Shown in pieces: positions 18,229 through 26,923 of a DNA stretch of 64,000 bases. Every line of letters starts with the position of its first letter. Positions within the stretch are counted from its first letter, which is position 1. The position numbers and the translations under genes are program-made. Source of the DNA: UBA668 sp039796575 (GTDB lineage: Bacteria; Actinomycetota; Acidimicrobiia; Acidimicrobiales; Ilumatobacteraceae); assembly GCA_039796575.1 (NCBI GenBank), contig JBDKJP010000097.1:1-64000 (forward strand). Direction: 5' to 3'. The notes under the pieces are model-generated. The model had not been told where the DNA came from, searched no databases, and worked only from the letters and a program-made list of their open reading frames with translations.

Positions 18229-19731
18229 TCAGTGCCGGAAGTGGCGCTCGCCGGTGAACACCATCGCGATGCCGTGCTCGTTCGCCGCCGCGATCACTTC
18301 GTCGTCGCGCACGCTGCCGCCGGGCTGCACGACGGCAGTGACGCCCGCCGCCGCGGCGGCGTCGAGGCCGTCGCGGAACGGGAAGAACGCGTCGCTCGCG
18401 CACACGCCACCCGCCGCGCGGCCGGCCGATCGGCGCGCCGCGATCTCCGCGGAGTCGAGCCGGTTCTGCTGGCCCGCGCCGATGCCGAACGCCTGCAGGT
18501 CCTTGGCGAAGACGATGGCGTTGCTGCTCACCGCGGCGCACACCTTCCACGCGAAGTCGAGATCGGCGAGCTGCGCTGCCGTGGGCTGCGCCTCGGTGAC
18601 CACACGCCACTGGTCGCCCGCCGGCGCGACCACGTCGGCGTGCTGCACCAGCAGGCCGCCGTCGATGGCGCGCAGGTCGAGCACGCCACCCACTGGTGCC
18701 GACGCGGCGAGCACGCGCAGGTTCGGCTTCTTCGCGAACACCTCGAGCGCGGCCGGCTCGAACGACGGTGCCACCACCACCTCGGTGAACACCGGAGCCA
18801 GCGCCTCGGCCATCGCCACGGTGACCTCGCGGTTCACGGCGACGATGCCACCGAACGCGCTCACCGGATCGCACGCGTTGGCGCGCACGTAGGCCTCGTG
18901 CACGTCGCCGGCCACGGCCACGCCGCACGGGTTGGCGTGCTTCACGATCACGCAGGCCGGACCGTCGAAACGGTGCACGAGCTTCCACGCGGCCTCGGTG
19001 TCGTTCAGGTTGAGGTAGCTGAGCTCCTTGCCGTTGTGCTGCACGGCGGTGTCCCACCAGCTGCTCGCACCGGCGATGCGGTAGCGGGCGCCCTGCTGGT
19101 GCGGGTTCTCGCCGTAGCGCAGCGGCTGCGCCAACTCGAGCGACAGGTGCAAGCCCTGGGGCAGCTCGGTCGACGGGTCGTCGACCGCGTCGAACCAGTT
19201 CGCGATGGCGGCGTCGTAGGCGGCGATGGTGGCGAACGCGTCGCGGGCCAACCGGCGGCGGGTGTCGGCCGACACCACACCGGTGGCCGTCACCTCGTCG
19301 AGCACCGCGGCGTAGTCGTGCGGGTTCACCACCACGGCGACGTGCGCATGGTTCTTCGCCGCCGCGCGCACCATCGCGGGACCGCCGATGTCGATGAGCT
19401 CGATGCTCGGGTTCGCGTCGAACGGGTACAGGTTCACCACCACCAGGTCGATGGCCTCGATGCCGTGCTCGGCCATGTCGGCCTGGTGCTCGGGCTTCGT
19501 CGGATCGGCGAGCAGACCGCCGTGCACCTTCGGGTGGAGGGTGACCACGCGGTGGTCGAGAATGGCCGGCAGCCCGGTGAGCTCGACCAGGTCGGTGACG
19601 GGCACGCCCGCTTCGGCGACGGCCTTCGCGGTGCCGCCGCTGCTGACCACCCGCCAGCCGGCGGCATGGAGGCCGGCGGCCAGCTCGACGATGCCGGACT
19701 TGTCGTACACGGAGAGCAGCGCGGTGGGCAT
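18229..19731 (-). CDS. purH: Bifunctional AICAR transformylase / IMP cyclohydrolase
   Basis: Carries out the last two steps of IMP synthesis. 500 aa. The N-terminal MGS-like cyclohydrolase domain has LLSVYDKSGIVELA, SSGGTAKAV, HRVVTLHPKVHGGLL and VVNLYPF; the transformylase domain has RYGENPHQQGA, the KHANPCG loop (VIVKHANPCGVA) and the C-terminal FTGERHFRH. A TACATT box at 19739-19744 lies 7 nt upstream of ATG 19731, indicating a leaderless promoter. It is divergent from the small membrane protein gene. Confidence 0.96.
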   Translation of the reverse strand: MPTALLSVYDKSGIVELAAGLHAAGWRVVSSGGTAKAVAEAGVPVTDLVELTGLPAILDHRVVTLHPKVHGGLLADPTKPEHQADMAEHGIEAIDLVVVNLYPFDANPSIELIDIGGPAMVRAAAKNHAHVAVVVNPHDYAAVLDEVTATGVVSADTRRRLARDAFATIAAYDAAIANWFDAVDDPSTELPQGLHLSLELAQPLRYGENPHQQGARYRIAGASSWWDTAVQHNGKELSYLNLNDTEAAWKLVHRFDGPACVIVKHANPCGVAVAGDVHEAYVRANACDPVSAFGGIVAVNREVTVAMAEALAPVFTEVVVAPSFEPAALEVFAKKPNLRVLAASAPVGGVLDLRAIDGGLLVQHADVVAPAGDQWRVVTEAQPTAAQLADLDFAWKVCAAVSSNAIVFAKDLQAFGIGAGQQNRLDSAEIAARRSAGRAAGGVCASDAFFPFRDGLDAAAAAGVTAVVQPGGSVRDDEVIAAANEHGIAMVFTGERHFRH

Positions 19732-19795
19732 GTCGACGAATGTACGTGGCCGCGACGGTCCGCGATGAGGGCGCTTTACAAGGTGTACGTTTCGC

Positions 19796-19808
19796 GAACG
19801 GACCGTTC
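19796..19808. promoter_or_regulatory. 13-bp palindrome in purH / membrane-protein divergent region
   Basis: gaacggaccgttc is a perfect palindrome (6-bp arms around a central a) about 55 bp upstream of purH and 30 bp upstream of the divergent gene. It could be an operator; no regulator is identified. Confidence 0.3.
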
Positions 19809-19837
19809 ACCGGTCCACCGGCAATGGGAGGGATTGC

Positions 19838-20410
19838 ATGGACCTCAGCAAGGTCAGCAAGGGCGGTCAGATCTTCGCCGCCTCGGGGCTCGTCTACTTC
19901 ATCGCGTCACTGCTGCCGTGGTACAGCATCCCCGACGAGTTCGCCATCCTCGGCATTCCCACGAGCTTCAACGCGTGGGGCGACATCGGGTTCCTGTGGG
20001 GCAGCCTGTGGGCGCTCCTGCTGCTGGCCGGTGCCGTGCTCGTCGCGCTGCCCGCGTTCGGGGTGAAGGCGCCGAAGCTCCCCGAGGTCGCCTTCCTGGT
20101 GGTGGCCGGGCTCGCGACGCTGTTCACCCTCCTCAAGCTGCTCGTCGGCGAGAGCGACCCGATCTCCGCCTCGTTCGGCATCTTCCTCGCGGTCATCGCC
20201 GCGGGAGGTGCGGCGTTCGGGGCGTTCCTGATGTTCAAGGAGTCGGGCGGCGACCTGAACGACCTCAAGGACGTCAACAAGCTGAAGAGCCAGTTCGGCG
20301 TGGCCGGCAACGCCGGTGGTGCCGCAGCACCGCCCCCGCCGCCTCCGCCGCCGGCCCCGGGCAGCACTCCTCCGCCGCCGCCCCCGCCGCCGCCTCCGCC
20401 GGCACCCTGA
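19838..20410 (+). CDS. Four-helix membrane protein with proline-rich tail
   Basis: 190 aa, ATG 19838 with GGGAGGG upstream. Four hydrophobic segments span about 10-30, 45-70, 80-105 and 115-135. The soluble C-terminus carries two polyproline runs separated by APGST and ends in AP. It resembles small actinobacterial membrane proteins of the DUF5336 kind, but no enzyme motif is visible. The proline tail probably faces the cytoplasm or wall as a binding segment. Transcribed away from purH and followed by the ABC transporter operon. Function unknown. Confidence 0.75.
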   Translation: MDLSKVSKGGQIFAASGLVYFIASLLPWYSIPDEFAILGIPTSFNAWGDIGFLWGSLWALLLLAGAVLVALPAFGVKAPKLPEVAFLVVAGLATLFTLLKLLVGESDPISASFGIFLAVIAAGGAAFGAFLMFKESGGDLNDLKDVNKLKSQFGVAGNAGGAAAPPPPPPPPAPGSTPPPPPPPPPPPAP

Positions 20411-20461
20411 GCCACGCAATCCACTCGGTCACGACGGTGGCCGACCGGTAGGTTCGTCGGG

Positions 20462-21388
20462 ATGACCGCACCTCTGCTCGACACGCAACGGCTCGTGAAG
20501 CGATTCGGCGACTTCACGGCCGTGAACGGCATCGATGTGCAGGTGCAGCCCGGTGAGGCGTTCGGGTTCCTCGGCCCGAACGGTGCCGGCAAGAGCAGCA
20601 CGATGCGCATGATCGCGTGCGTGTCGGCGCCCACCGAGGGCAGCCTGCACATGTTCGGCCTCGACGCGGCCACGCACGGTGCCGAGATCCGCGCCCGCAT
20701 CGGTGTGGTGCCGCAGCTCGACACGCTCGACACCGAACTGTCGGTGCAGGAGAACCTGTGGCTCTACGGCCGCTTCTTCGATCTGCCTCGCGCCGAGAGC
20801 AAGCGGCGGGCGAAGGAGCTGCTCGAGTTCGCGCAGCTGTCCGAGCGCGCCGACAGCATCGTCGACCACCTCAGCGGCGGCATGAAGCGCCGCCTGTCCA
20901 TCGCGCGCTCGCTCATCAACGAGCCCGAGTTGCTGCTGCTCGACGAGCCCACCACCGGCCTCGATCCGCAGGCCCGGCACGTGCTGTGGGATCGCCTGTA
21001 CCGGTTGAAGCAGCAGGGCGTCACCCTCGTGCTCACCACCCACTACATGGACGAGGCCGAGCAGCTGTGCGACCGGCTGGTGGTGATGGACCAGGGCCGC
21101 ATCGTGGCCGAGGGGTCGCCGCGTTCACTCATCGAGCAGTACGCCACGCGAGAGGTGCTCGAGCTGCGCTTCGCCGCCGGCACCAACGACCAGCAGGCCA
21201 GCATCCTCGCGGGCATCGGTCAGCGCCAGGAGGTGCTCCCCGACCGCGTGCTCGTCTACGCCGACGACGGTGAGGGCGCGCTCGTGCAGGCACACGATCG
21301 CGGTGCACGGCCCGAGAGCGCACTCGTGCGCCGCGCCAGCCTGGAGGACGTGTTCCTGCTGCTCACCGGACGCAGCCTGGTGGACTGA
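20462..21388 (+). CDS. ABC transporter ATP-binding protein, DrrA/daunorubicin type
   Basis: 308 aa. Walker A GPNGAGKSS, signature LSGGMKRRLSIARSL, Walker B ELLLLDEPTTGLDP and the H-loop LTTHYMDEAEQL are all intact. A C-terminal ~70-residue extension with LEDVFLLLTGR is typical of DrrA-type exporters. TAGGTT lies 7 nt before ATG 20462, consistent with a leaderless transcript. Two permease genes follow within 4 nt and with overlap, so this is a single exporter operon. Substrate is unknown; drug or lipid export is the usual role. Confidence 0.93.
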   Translation: MTAPLLDTQRLVKRFGDFTAVNGIDVQVQPGEAFGFLGPNGAGKSSTMRMIACVSAPTEGSLHMFGLDAATHGAEIRARIGVVPQLDTLDTELSVQENLWLYGRFFDLPRAESKRRAKELLEFAQLSERADSIVDHLSGGMKRRLSIARSLINEPELLLLDEPTTGLDPQARHVLWDRLYRLKQQGVTLVLTTHYMDEAEQLCDRLVVMDQGRIVAEGSPRSLIEQYATREVLELRFAAGTNDQQASILAGIGQRQEVLPDRVLVYADDGEGALVQAHDRGARPESALVRRASLEDVFLLLTGRSLVD

Positions 21389-21391
21389 CCC

Positions 21392-22192
21392 ATGGCCTCC
21401 ACCGTGCACCGGGCCGTCACCGGCCCTCTCCGCGTCGCCGAGTGGCACCTCGTCGTGTACCGCCGCTTCTGGCGGATGAACGTGATGTCGAGCTTCCTCC
21501 AGCCGATGCTCTACCTGCTCGGCCTCGGGGTGGGCGTCGGTTCGCTGGTCGATGCCAACACCGCGTCGGGCGACACACTCGGCGGGTTGTCGTACGTGGC
21601 GTACGTGGCGCCCGGCCTGCTCGTCACCACCGCGATGGCACTGTGCGCCGGCGAGAGCATGTGGCCCATCCTCGGCGGGTTGAAGTGGCAGCGCGGCTAC
21701 CACGGCATCGCCACCACGCCGCTCACCGCCACCGACATCGTCATCGGTCACGGGTTGTGGATGGCCGTGCGCGGTGGCACGGCGGCCGCCGCGGTGTCGG
21801 CGGCGCTGGCGCTGTTCTCCGACACGCGCAGCTGGGGGCTCATCCCCGCAGTGTTCGTGGCGGCGCTCGTCGGTGTCGCGTTCGCGATGCCCATCATGGC
21901 GTTCAGCATCAACACCGAGATGGACGGCTCCTTCGCCGCGCTGCAGCGGTTCTTCATCATCCCGCTGTTCCTGTTCGGCGGCGCGTTCTACCCCCTCACC
22001 CAGTTGCCCACCGTGGCGCAGTGGCTCGCGAAGATCCCCCCGCTGTGGCACGGCGTGGTGGTGGCCCGCAGCTTCACCACCGGCGATGTCGACTGGCTCG
22101 GCACGCTCGGCCACCTCGCGTACGTGAGCGTGTGGATCGTGGTCGGCACGGTCGTGGCCGTGCGCCGCCTGCGTCGGAAGTTGTACCCGTGA
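21392..22192 (+). CDS. ABC-2 type permease, first subunit
   Basis: 266 aa with about six membrane helices and the ABC-2 pattern VYRRFWRMNVMSSFLQPMLYLLGLG at the N-terminus (only part quoted elsewhere), and the IPLFLFGGAFYPLTQLP re-entrant segment. It starts 3 nt after the ATPase stop and its TGA overlaps the GTG of the second permease. It presumably forms a heterodimeric channel with the next protein. Confidence 0.9.
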   Translation: MASTVHRAVTGPLRVAEWHLVVYRRFWRMNVMSSFLQPMLYLLGLGVGVGSLVDANTASGDTLGGLSYVAYVAPGLLVTTAMALCAGESMWPILGGLKWQRGYHGIATTPLTATDIVIGHGLWMAVRGGTAAAAVSAALALFSDTRSWGLIPAVFVAALVGVAFAMPIMAFSINTEMDGSFAALQRFFIIPLFLFGGAFYPLTQLPTVAQWLAKIPPLWHGVVVARSFTTGDVDWLGTLGHLAYVSVWIVVGTVVAVRRLRRKLYP

Positions 22193-22986
22193 GCGCCGGC
22201 CTGCTCCGCATCATCCCGCCGGCCATGGTGGTGCGTCGTCCGCACCGCATGATCGAGCGGCACCTCGTGGCGTACCGCCGGCAGTGGCTCATCATCGTCA
22301 GCGGGTTCTTCGAGCCGCTCTTCTACCTCCTCAGCATGCGGGCCGGTCTCGGCGACCTGGTCGGCACGGTCAGCGTGGCCGGCAAGGAGGTGCCGTACGA
22401 CGCGTTCGTGGCACCGGCGCTCATGGCGTCGAGCGCGATGAACGGTGCCATCTTCGACTCCACCGGCAACGTGCTGCACCGGCTGAAGTACGCGCGCATC
22501 TACGACGCGGCGCTCGCCACGCCGATGAGCCCGGCCGACGTGGCCACCGGTGAGATCGGCTGGGCGCTGCTGCGCGGGCAGCTCTACGCCATCAGCTTCC
22601 TCGTCGTGATGGCTGCGCTCGGGCTCACCGGCTCGTGGTGGTCGCTCATGGCGCTGCCGGCGTGCGCGCTCATCGGTCTCACGTTCGCGGCGCTCGGCTT
22701 TCTGGGCACCACGTACATGCGCGGCTGGTCCGACATGGACATCGTCACCACCCTCACGATGCCGCTGTTCCTGTTCTCCGCGACGTTCTTCCCCATCAGT
22801 GCCTACGGCTCGTGGGCTTGGGTGGTGCAGCTCTCGCCGCTGTATCACGGTGTCGCGTTGGTGCGCGCCGCGAACGCGGGCGTGTGGAGCGCCTCGTTGC
22901 TGTGGCACGTCGCCGTGCTCACCGCCGTCGCGCTCGTCGCACTCACGCTCGCGGCACGTCGGCTCGACGCGCTCCTGCGCCAGTAG
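22189..22986 (+). CDS. ABC-2 type permease, second subunit
   Basis: 265 aa from GTG 22189, overlapping the previous stop (GTGA). N-terminal HRMIERHLVAYRRQW, FFEPLFYLLSMR and the PLFLFSATFFPIS segment repeat the pattern of the first permease, so the two are paralogous halves of the channel. Six hydrophobic segments are visible. It ends in TAG, a normal stop codon in this genome, which matters for the valS interpretation. Confidence 0.9.
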   Translation: MSAGLLRIIPPAMVVRRPHRMIERHLVAYRRQWLIIVSGFFEPLFYLLSMRAGLGDLVGTVSVAGKEVPYDAFVAPALMASSAMNGAIFDSTGNVLHRLKYARIYDAALATPMSPADVATGEIGWALLRGQLYAISFLVVMAALGLTGSWWSLMALPACALIGLTFAALGFLGTTYMRGWSDMDIVTTLTMPLFLFSATFFPISAYGSWAWVVQLSPLYHGVALVRAANAGVWSASLLWHVAVLTAVALVALTLAARRLDALLRQ

Positions 22987-23002
22987 CGCGAGACTCTCGG
23001 GC

Positions 23003-23299
23003 GTGACGTACCGCTTCTCGGCACCGTTGTGGCGATGGAAGGGCGAGAGCCCGTGGCACTTCGTGACGCTGCCGTTCGAGCAGGCCGACGAGATCGACGA
23101 GCGCACGTCGCACGTGCAGCGTGGCTTCGGTTCGGTGAAGGTGAAGGTCACCGTCGGGCGCACGACGTGGAGCACGTCGCTGTTCCCCGCGACGTCGGAG
23201 GAGAGCTACATCCTCCCGGTGAAGGCCGCGGTGCGGAAGGCCGAGCGCCTCGTCGAGGGTGAGTCGGTCGACGTGGTGCTCGAGCTCGTCGACGTGTGA
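23003..23299 (+). CDS. DUF1905 family protein
   Basis: 98 aa from GTG 23003. The whole protein matches the compact DUF1905 pattern: FSAPLWRWKGESPWHFVTLP, RGFGSVKVKVTVGRTTW, TSLFP and a final ILPVKAAVRKAE block. It is a small cytosolic beta-barrel-like fold of unknown function. It lies 16 nt after the ABC permease, so it could be transcribed with that operon. Confidence 0.85.
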   Translation: MTYRFSAPLWRWKGESPWHFVTLPFEQADEIDERTSHVQRGFGSVKVKVTVGRTTWSTSLFPATSEESYILPVKAAVRKAERLVEGESVDVVLELVDV

Positions 23300-23405
23300 C
23301 CAGCGACACGACGGACGCCACCATCGCTCAACATCGGACCGGGCATGGCCGATACTGCCTGGTGCATCGGCGTCACGAGCGCCGAGCGACGGGGAGGAGA
23401 CCCAG

Positions 23406-23990
23406 ATGACGAAGACCACGACGAGGATCGCATGCGCGGTCGCCAGCCTGGCGCTGGTGGGCCTGGCCGGTTGCGGCGACGACAGCAGCAGCGGCAGCGG
23501 AGCCGGCGACCTGAGCGCCGAGGAGCAGGAGTACGTCGACGCGATGATGACGTCGCTGCAGGCCGACGACACGGCGCCGTTCACCGACGAGGAGGGCAAG
23601 TGCCTCGCCGAGGGGATGATCACGACCATCGGCGTCGACACGCTGAAGGAGGCCGGCATCACGCCGGAGAGCATCGGCAGCGACGGTGACGTCACGTTCC
23701 CGAACCTGGCCGAGGACAAGTCGGCGAAGCTCGTCGACCTGTTCTTCGACGGCGACTGCTTCGACTTCGGGTCGCTGATGGCCACCGCCATCGCGCAGGA
23801 CCCGTCGGTGTCCATCCCCATCGACAAGGCGGAGTGCATCGGCGACAAGATCGCCGACAGCGACGGCTTCAAGGAGGCGTTCATCGCCAGCGTCACCGGC
23901 GATGACAGTGCCGACCCGTTCTCGAGCGTCGGCGACATCTTCCAGATCTTCGCCGACTGCGACGTCGACCTCGCCGACCTCGGCGGCTGA
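23406..23990 (+). CDS. Secreted lipoprotein, unknown function
   Basis: 194 aa, ATG 23406 preceded by ggggaggag. The signal peptide ends in a lipobox (ALVGLAGC), and the mature part starts with a Ser/Gly linker. Four further cysteines (KCLA, DCFDF, ECIGD, DCDVDL) are placed as if for two disulfides. The protein is acidic and mostly helical. It resembles small Cys-containing actinobacterial lipoproteins but I cannot name a family. A near-perfect hairpin follows the stop. Confidence 0.8.
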   Translation: MTKTTTRIACAVASLALVGLAGCGDDSSSGSGAGDLSAEEQEYVDAMMTSLQADDTAPFTDEEGKCLAEGMITTIGVDTLKEAGITPESIGSDGDVTFPNLAEDKSAKLVDLFFDGDCFDFGSLMATAIAQDPSVSIPIDKAECIGDKIADSDGFKEAFIASVTGDDSADPFSSVGDIFQIFADCDVDLADLGG

Positions 23991-24000
23991 TCCCGCGTTC

Positions 24001-24047
24001 CGACTCGCGTCGCGGCAGGACGGTTCCGTCTGCCGCGACGCGAGTCG
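24001..24047. terminator. Strong hairpin after the lipoprotein gene
   Basis: A 17-bp perfect stem (24001-24017 with 24031-24047) continues, after a one-base bulge, into a 5-bp inner stem with a TT loop. No T-tract follows, as is common in actinobacteria. It sits 11 nt after the lipoprotein stop and 13 nt before the next start. Confidence 0.8.
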
Positions 24048-24060
24048 TTACCCTCGGCGC

Positions 24061-24714
24061 ATGAACGTCATCGACGCCGTCAACACGCGCATGTCCGTCC
24101 GCCAGTTCACGGCGGAACCGGTGGCCGACGAACTGCTCCAGGGTCTGGTCAGCGACGCGTCCCGCGCCCCCAGCGGCGGCAACGTGCAGCCGTGGCGCAT
24201 CTACGGCGTCAACGGCGAGTCGATGCAGCGCCTGCGCGAGTTCCTCGCCACCCAGCCGCCCATCGACGAGCCCGAGTACGACATCTACCCGAAGGGCCTC
24301 ACCGAGCCCTACCGCACCAACAGGTTCGTGTGCGGCGAGATGATGTACGCCACCCTCGGCATCGAGCGTGAGGACAAGGACGGGCGACGCCGCCAGTTCG
24401 CGCACAACAACGACTTCTTCGGCGCCCCCGCCGCCATCTTCTGCTATGTCGACCGGCAGATGGGCCCGCCGCAGTGGAGCGACCTCGGCATGTACCTGCA
24501 GACGTTCATGCTGCTCGCCGTCGAGCGCGGCCTCGGCACCTGCGCGCAGGAGTACTGGAGCGTGCGGCACAAGGCGGTCACCGCGTTCGTCGGTGCGCCG
24601 GAGCAGGAGATGATGTTCTGCGGCATCGCGGTCGGCCATCCCGACCCGGCGGCGCCCATCAACACGCTGCGCACCGAACGGATGCCGCTCGACCAGTTCG
24701 CCCGCTTCCTGTGA
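24061..24714 (+). CDS. Nitroreductase family FMN oxidoreductase
   Basis: 217 aa. FMN-dependent reductase fold with N-terminal NTRMSVRQFTAEPV, the FMN-contacting RAPSGGNVQPWRIY, DLGMYLQTFMLLAVERGLGTC, and GIAVGHPDP near the C-terminus. TACCCT lies 6 nt before ATG 24061, consistent with a leaderless transcript starting just after the hairpin. Its stop overlaps the GTG of the acyl-CoA dehydrogenase gene, so the two act together. The substrate is unknown. Confidence 0.9.
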   Translation: MNVIDAVNTRMSVRQFTAEPVADELLQGLVSDASRAPSGGNVQPWRIYGVNGESMQRLREFLATQPPIDEPEYDIYPKGLTEPYRTNRFVCGEMMYATLGIEREDKDGRRRQFAHNNDFFGAPAAIFCYVDRQMGPPQWSDLGMYLQTFMLLAVERGLGTCAQEYWSVRHKAVTAFVGAPEQEMMFCGIAVGHPDPAAPINTLRTERMPLDQFARFL

Positions 24715-25907
24715 GGGAGGCGGTCGCGCTCGAGGTTCGGGCGTGGCTGCGCGCCAACTGGGACGACTCGCTGTCACTGGTGGAGTGGCGAGCACGTCTC
24801 GTCGATTCGGGATGGGCCGTGCCGAGCTGGCCGACACGCTGGTTCGGCCGCGGCCTGCCGGCCTGGGCCGACCAGGTGGTGGCCGACGAGCTCCGCGCCG
24901 CGGGTGCCGTGGGCACACCGCTCGGTTCGGGCATGACCCTCGCCGCGCCGACCCTGCTCGAGCACGGCAGCGACGAGCTCAACGACCGCGTCATCCGCCC
25001 CACGCTGACGGGTGAGGTCACGTGGTGCCAGCTGTTCAGCGAGCCCGGTGCCGGCAGCGACCTCGCGTCACTGTCGGCATGGGCCGAGCTCGACGGCGAC
25101 GAGTGGGTGGTGAACGGCCAGAAGGTGTGGAACACGAGTGCGCACCACGCCGACCTCGCCATCCTGCTGGCCCGCACCGACCGCGGCGCGTCGAAGCACC
25201 ACGGCATCTCGTACTTCGTGCTGCCGATGCGCCAGCCCGGCGTGGAGGTGCGGCCGATCGTGCAGATGAACCGTCACGCCAGCTTCAACGAGGTGTTCCT
25301 CACCGACGCCCGCATCCCGGTCGGGAACCTGGTCGGCGAACTGCACGACGGATGGCGCATCGCGCGCACCACGCTCAGCCACGAGCGGTCCTTCGCCACC
25401 ATGCGCCGGCCCAGCATCGGCCGCCCCGATGTGCCGCCGGGCCGCGCCACCCGCGAGGCGCAGGCGGAGGCCGACGACCACTTCGCCACCTACGTCTGGT
25501 ACCCGCAGCGCGCGGGCCGCGCCGACCTCGTGGTGCCGCGAGCACAGGCGCTCGGCGTCGCCGACCATTCCGTGGTGCGTCAGCAGATCGCTCGCCTGCT
25601 GTCGTTCGCACGAGCCAACGAGTGGACGGCGGCCCGGGCCCGCGCCGCACGGGCGCTCGGCCGCCCGCCGGGGCCGGAAGGGTCGCTCGGCAAGCTCGCT
25701 GCCTCGGAGGTCGCCCGCCGGTCAGCCGTCGTCCACGCACTCATCGGTGGCGCGGGCGGCATGCTCACCGACGGCGACCGGCCGCACGACGCGACCGTCG
25801 CCGAGGTGTTGGTGAGCACGGTGGCGCAGTCGATCGCCGGCGGCACCGACGAGATCCAGCGCAACATCATCGGCGAGAAGATCCTCGGGCTGCCGCGCGA
25901 GCCCTGA
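24711..25907 (+). CDS. Acyl-CoA dehydrogenase family protein
   Basis: 398 aa from GTG 24711, overlapping the nitroreductase stop (GTGA). FAD-binding region LFSEPGAGSDLASL, WVVNGQKVWNTSAHHAD, and the C-terminal GGTDEIQRNIIGEKILGLPREP are typical of actinobacterial ACAD enzymes active on CoA esters of larger substrates. The general-base Glu is not at the GTSEIQ position, where the sequence reads GTDEIQ. Coupling with a nitroreductase is unusual. It ends 9 nt before the convergent oxygenase stop. Confidence 0.9.
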   Translation: MREAVALEVRAWLRANWDDSLSLVEWRARLVDSGWAVPSWPTRWFGRGLPAWADQVVADELRAAGAVGTPLGSGMTLAAPTLLEHGSDELNDRVIRPTLTGEVTWCQLFSEPGAGSDLASLSAWAELDGDEWVVNGQKVWNTSAHHADLAILLARTDRGASKHHGISYFVLPMRQPGVEVRPIVQMNRHASFNEVFLTDARIPVGNLVGELHDGWRIARTTLSHERSFATMRRPSIGRPDVPPGRATREAQAEADDHFATYVWYPQRAGRADLVVPRAQALGVADHSVVRQQIARLLSFARANEWTAARARAARALGRPPGPEGSLGKLAASEVARRSAVVHALIGGAGGMLTDGDRPHDATVAEVLVSTVAQSIAGGTDEIQRNIIGEKILGLPREP

Positions 25908-25916
25908 CGCAGCGCG

Positions 25917-26912
25917 TCAGGGAAGCCTCGGCGGGGGCACGAGGCCCTGGTAGCCGCGCATCGTGGAGAAGCGCTGCTGGAGGTGCCAGCCGTAGCTGTG
26001 GCGCACGTCGTCGGTGCCGTCGTCGCCGGCCAGTGGGCCGACGCTCGCGGCGAGCCCGGGCTCGACGAAGAAGCCGATCGACTGGCGGTGCGTGCCCGAG
26101 TCGAGCACGCGGTGCGGCGTTGCGCGCACCCGCCCTTCGGTCATCACTTCGAGCACCGTGCCGAGGTGCACCGACACCGCGTTGGCCACCAACGGCACGT
26201 CGCGCCAGGTGCCGTCGGGCGCCTCGGCCTGCAGGCCGCCTTCGCGCTGCCACAGCAGCGACACGCCTGCCACATCGGTGTGGCGCACGGCGGCGATCGG
26301 CCGACCATCGGCCGCGACCGCAGCGTTCGGGTCGACCGGCCAGTCGTCGGGCTTCACGGGGTAGTTGAGGAGACGGAGCGTGGAGTTGCCCTCCCGGAAC
26401 CGGCGCTGCAGGTCGGCATCGTCGAACCCGGCCCACCGCCCCGCCGACAGCATCACGGCCATGCCGACACGTTGCATCAGCTCGTAGTACGACTCCATCG
26501 CGACGCGCCATCCGTCGCACGGTTCGGGCTCGGGCCACACGTTCTCCTCGGCGAAGACGTGCATGCCCTCCACGTCGGGCCCGGGGAACGGGCGCGCCGG
26601 GCCGATGTCGAACATCTCGTTGTACGCCCACTCCCCCGGTCGCAGCGACGAGCGGTAGCCGCGGTACACGGTGCGCGCCGCGGGCTCCCACACGCGGGTC
26701 GACACCTGACGCTTGCCCTCGTCCGACAGGTCGTAGAAGCGGAGCGCGGTGCGTGCCCACTGGTCGACCATGTCGGCCTGCGGGTAGCCACTCACCACGA
26801 AGCCGCCGAACTGCTCGATCGCAGCACCGATCGCGGCGTCGACCGTCGGCCACTCCGCACGCCGGCCGTCGTGCAACAGCGGCGCGATGTCGATGATGGG
26901 GAGTTCGTCCAT
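25917..26912 (-). CDS. 2-oxoglutarate/Fe(II) oxygenase, isopenicillin N synthase family
   Basis: 331 aa from ATG 26912, with aaaggag upstream. N-terminal LPIIDIAPLL and FGGFVVSGYP belong to the DIOX_N module. The double-stranded beta-helix has HTDVAGVSLLWQ (His and Asp metal ligands), ATPHRV (third ligand) and RQSIGFF (2-oxoglutarate Arg). It is the last gene of a three-gene minus-strand operon with an alcohol dehydrogenase and a carboxylesterase, suggesting stepwise breakdown or tailoring of an ester-containing compound. Confidence 0.9.
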   Translation of the reverse strand: MDELPIIDIAPLLHDGRRAEWPTVDAAIGAAIEQFGGFVVSGYPQADMVDQWARTALRFYDLSDEGKRQVSTRVWEPAARTVYRGYRSSLRPGEWAYNEMFDIGPARPFPGPDVEGMHVFAEENVWPEPEPCDGWRVAMESYYELMQRVGMAVMLSAGRWAGFDDADLQRRFREGNSTLRLLNYPVKPDDWPVDPNAAVAADGRPIAAVRHTDVAGVSLLWQREGGLQAEAPDGTWRDVPLVANAVSVHLGTVLEVMTEGRVRATPHRVLDSGTHRQSIGFFVEPGLAASVGPLAGDDGTDDVRHSYGWHLQQRFSTMRGYQGLVPPPRLP

Positions 26913-26923
26913 GGGGACTCCTT

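Noticed and set aside
20320..20410. Tandem repeat or mobile repeat at a run of ccg/ccgcc words
   Set aside because: It is the proline-rich C-terminus of a membrane protein in a single reading frame.
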